A DNA stretch of 64,000 nt. It comes from Arbacia lixula (lineage: Eukaryota > Echinodermata > Echinoidea > Arbacioida > Arbaciidae). Positions 61,475 to 64,000 of this stretch are shown one piece after another (the first letter of the stretch is position 1; every line of letters starts with the position of its first letter). The translations under genes were made by a program, and so were the position numbers. The stretch lies in contig OZ022586.1 in the NCBI GenBank assembly GCA_963669155.1, forward strand, positions 22,639,879 through 22,703,878. The letters are read 5' to 3'. The notes below the pieces were generated by a model. It had not been told where the DNA came from. It was given only the letters and a program-made list of their open reading frames with translations, and searched no databases.

Positions 61475-64000
61475 CCTGTTGGGTAGCTGCATCCTCCACC
61501 AACTTTGATATGTATTTCATATTGCTTACAGGTCGTAAGTTTCCTTAAAGACTGCATCAAGAACCGGTTTCTTTCAATAACGGAGTGATAGGAGCATTTT
61601 CCGATTGCATTGGAAAGTGACCGGTCGAGAGAGAGAGAGAGAGATTGATCAATGATGTGAACATCAGAATGAGTACATCGACACATTAGAGGAGGAGTTT
61701 TGTGGGTATTGGGTCCAATGGTCATGAATTTTTGCTGAGGTTGGCAATGAGTTTTTCAACCTCGTGCTCACAAAGAGATTTAAAATTGCTTGAAATATCT
61801 ACTTCGTTGAACGTGTCAGCAGGAGGATAATTGCTAGGTTCACAAATTGGATCTAAACGTTTTTTTATTATTTTATGGATTTTCAAGACTTTGTCAGACA
61901 AGTAAGTGCATACCTAGGGCATATTGACGAATTCATGTCTATCAATTGTACATGGTATCGAAGGATGCTTATTTGACATGTTCAACATGGGCTAGACAAC
62001 ACTGAAAAGCTATTTGTTCATCATACTCCAGCACAGTAAGATATACATATATTTGCCGATACGTCTCCCTTAGACGGTATATTTTAGCAATAAGTGTCTC
62101 CTTAAAGCGCCTCTACTTAGCATCCCGCGCGCGTCGCGGTATATATGCAGCAAATCATTCGCAAGTCGTCATCAGACGAAGCGTTACAGCTAAGTTGAGT
62201 AGCTATGCCAGCTAGGTTGCTTTGATTTGTCTCCAAACGTATAGATTTCACTTAGATTTATCTATCTCAGATGGACGACAATGGGAATGCGGAAGAGAAG
62301 GACTGGACGTCAACTTCACGAGTTTTACTATCATTTAGTATAAGCCTATTCTCTAGCATCCATCCACGTACTTATATAGTCAATACACGTTTTTACTAAT
62401 AATACGGCTTAACCTGTTGGGTAGCTGCATCCTCCACCAACTTTGATATGTATTTCATATTGCTTACAGGTCGTAAGTTTCCTTAAAGACTGCATCAAGA
62501 ATCGGTTTCTTTCAATAACGGAGTGATAAGAGCATTTTCCCATTGCATTGGAAAGTGACCGGTCGAGAGAGAGAGAGAGAGAGAGAGAGATTGATCAATG
62601 ATGTGAACATCAGAATGAGTACATCGACACATTAGAGGAGGAGTTTTGTGGGTATTGGGTCCAATGGTCATGAATTTTTGCTGAGGTTGGCAATGAGTTT
62701 TTCAACCTCGTACTCACAAAGAGATTTAAAATTGCTTGAAATATCTACTTCGTTGAACGTGTCAGCAGGAGGATAATTGCTAGGTTCACAAATTGGATCT
62801 AAACGTTTTCAATTATTTTATGGATTTTCAAGACTTTGTCAGACAAGTAAGTGATTACCTAGGGCATATTGACGAATTCATGTCTATCAATTGTACATGG
62901 TATCGAAGGATGCTTATTTGACATGTTCAACATGGACTAGACAACACTGTAAAGCTATTTGTTAATCATACTCCAGCACAGTAAGATATACATATATTTG
63001 CCGATACGTCTCCCTTAGACGGTATATTTTAGCAATAAGTGTCTCCTTAAAGCGCCTCTACTTAGCATCCCGCGCGCGTCGCGGTATATATGCAGCAAAT
63101 CATTCGCAAGTCGTCATTAGACGAAGCGTTACAGCTAAGTTGAGTAGCTATGCCAGCTAGGTTGCTTTGATTTGTCTCCAAACGTATAGATTTCACTTAG
63201 ATTTATCTATCTCAGATGGACGACAATGGGAATGCGGAAGAGAAGGACTGGACGTCAACTTCACAAGTTTTACTATCATTTAGTATAAGCCTATTCTCTA
63301 GCATCCATCCACGTACTTATATAGTCAATACACGTTTTTACTAATAATACGGCTTAACCTGTTGGGTAGCTGCATCCTCCACCAACTTTGATATGTATTT
63401 CATATTGCTTACAGGTCGTAAGTTTCCTTAAAGACTGCATCAAGAATCGGTTTCTTTCAATAACGGAGTGATAAGAGCATTTTCCCATTGCATTGGAAAG
63501 TGACCGGTCGAGAGAGAGAGAGAGAGATTGATCAATGATGTGAACATAAGAATGAGTACATCGACACATTAGAGGAGGAGTTTTGTGGGTATTGGGTCCA
63601 ATGGTCATGAATTTTTGCTGAGGTTGGCAATGAGTTTTTCAACCTCGTACTCACAAAGAGATTTAAAATTGCTTGAAATATCTACTTCGTTGAACGTGTC
63701 AGCAGGAGGATAATTGCTAGGTTCACAAATTGGATCTAAACGTTTTCAATTATTTTATGGATTTTCAAGACTTTGTCAGACAAGTAAGTGATTACCTAGG
63801 GCATATTGACGAATTCATGTCTATCAATTGTACATGGTATCGAAGGATGCTTATTTGACATGTTCAACATGGACTAGACAACACTGAAAAGCTATTTGTT
63901 CATCATACTCCAGCACAGTAAGATATACATATATTTGCCGATACGTCTCCCTTAGACGGTATATTTTAGCAATAAGTGTCTCCTTAAAGCGCCTCTACTT
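61475..64000. repeat. Start of a third, rearranged higher-order unit
   Basis: Spacings 938 then 945: two short-variant monomers in a row, unlike copies 1 and 2 where a full monomer follows. It is cut by the window edge. Confidence 0.85.

Larger units (their letters stand above)
39491..64000. repeat. Tandem array of a 1.18-kb monomer (24.5 kb, continues off the right edge)
   Basis: Using CCTGTTGGGTAGCTGCATCC as a landmark, copies lie at 40083, 41271, 42337, 43519, 44703, 45893, 46836, 48018, 49199, 50142, 51324, 52505, 53683, 54628, 55810, 56991, 57934, 59116, 60297, 61475, 62413 and 63358. Spacings fall into about 1178-1190 (full), 938-945 (deleted) and one 1066. Each monomer contains, on the + strand: GTCTCCCTTA, a GC-rich CCCGCGCGCGTCGCGG, TATATATG, a short ORF, then an antisense LINE fossil with an internal (AG)n. 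Long-period structure is described separately. Confidence 0.95.

Noticed and set aside
39854-63608. Repeated minus-strand frames of 77 and 84-90 codons across the array, which look like a conserved gene family
   Set aside because: They are out-of-frame readings of the CR1/L2-like RT fossil. Correct motifs such as YDDDTQLY and GSRLGP appear only in other frames. Their identity comes from tandem duplication, not selection.
39491-64000. CRISPR-like or bacterial repeat system
   Set aside because: Kilobase-long units, introns and LINEs nearby show a eukaryotic satellite; there are no short spaced repeats or cas genes.

Overview
The window is eukaryotic nuclear DNA, AT-rich with GT-AG introns, LINE fossils, many foldback elements and MITEs, microsatellites and a large satellite array. 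Gene architecture and repeat style suggest a marine invertebrate animal, perhaps a deuterostome such as an echinoderm, but nothing here fixes the species. There are no prokaryotic features.

Region 1 (about 0.1-21.9 kb, + strand) holds the 3' two thirds of a receptor-type protein tyrosine phosphatase most like the vertebrate R2B group (PTPRM/K/T/U). Nineteen exons join with matching phases into 721 uninterrupted codons. They encode the last fibronectin III domain, a membrane-proximal domain with a six-arginine furin-like site, one transmembrane helix, a juxtamembrane segment, a complete first phosphatase domain (WPD loop, HCSAGVGR signature) and the start of a second domain. The 5' exons lie off the left edge. 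No exon continuing the second phosphatase domain was found in the rest of the window.

The first large intron of that gene (255-11145) contains a complete second gene on the same strand: five exons between 1717 and 6413 that join into a 270-aa BEN-domain protein. Its introns hold a foldback element and three MITEs, each MITE with a different target-site duplication (TAA, TA, TTAA). Two arrays of a dyad-symmetric motif (CCACAGTGTGG and variants) lie at the two ends of the same host intron, on either side of the nested gene.

Region 2 (about 21.9-39.5 kb) is mostly repeats: a divergent relative of the downstream satellite, a telomere-like patch, two inverted copies of a roughly 1-kb DNA transposon, a Tc1-like end and three unrelated dead LINEs. 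Two small exon-like segments at 25188 and 26590 are phase-compatible with the phosphatase gene. The second is interrupted by one of the 1-kb transposons a few codons before its apparent original stop.

Region 3 (39.5-64.0 kb, running off the right edge) is a tandem array of a monomer of about 1.18 kb, with a variant of about 0.94 kb. A seven-monomer higher-order repeat of about 7.79 kb is present in two full copies. Each monomer combines a TATA-like segment, a short ORF and, antisense, a fossil CR1/L2-like reverse transcriptase. The short repeated reading frames on the minus strand there are out-of-frame shadows of that fossil, not genes.
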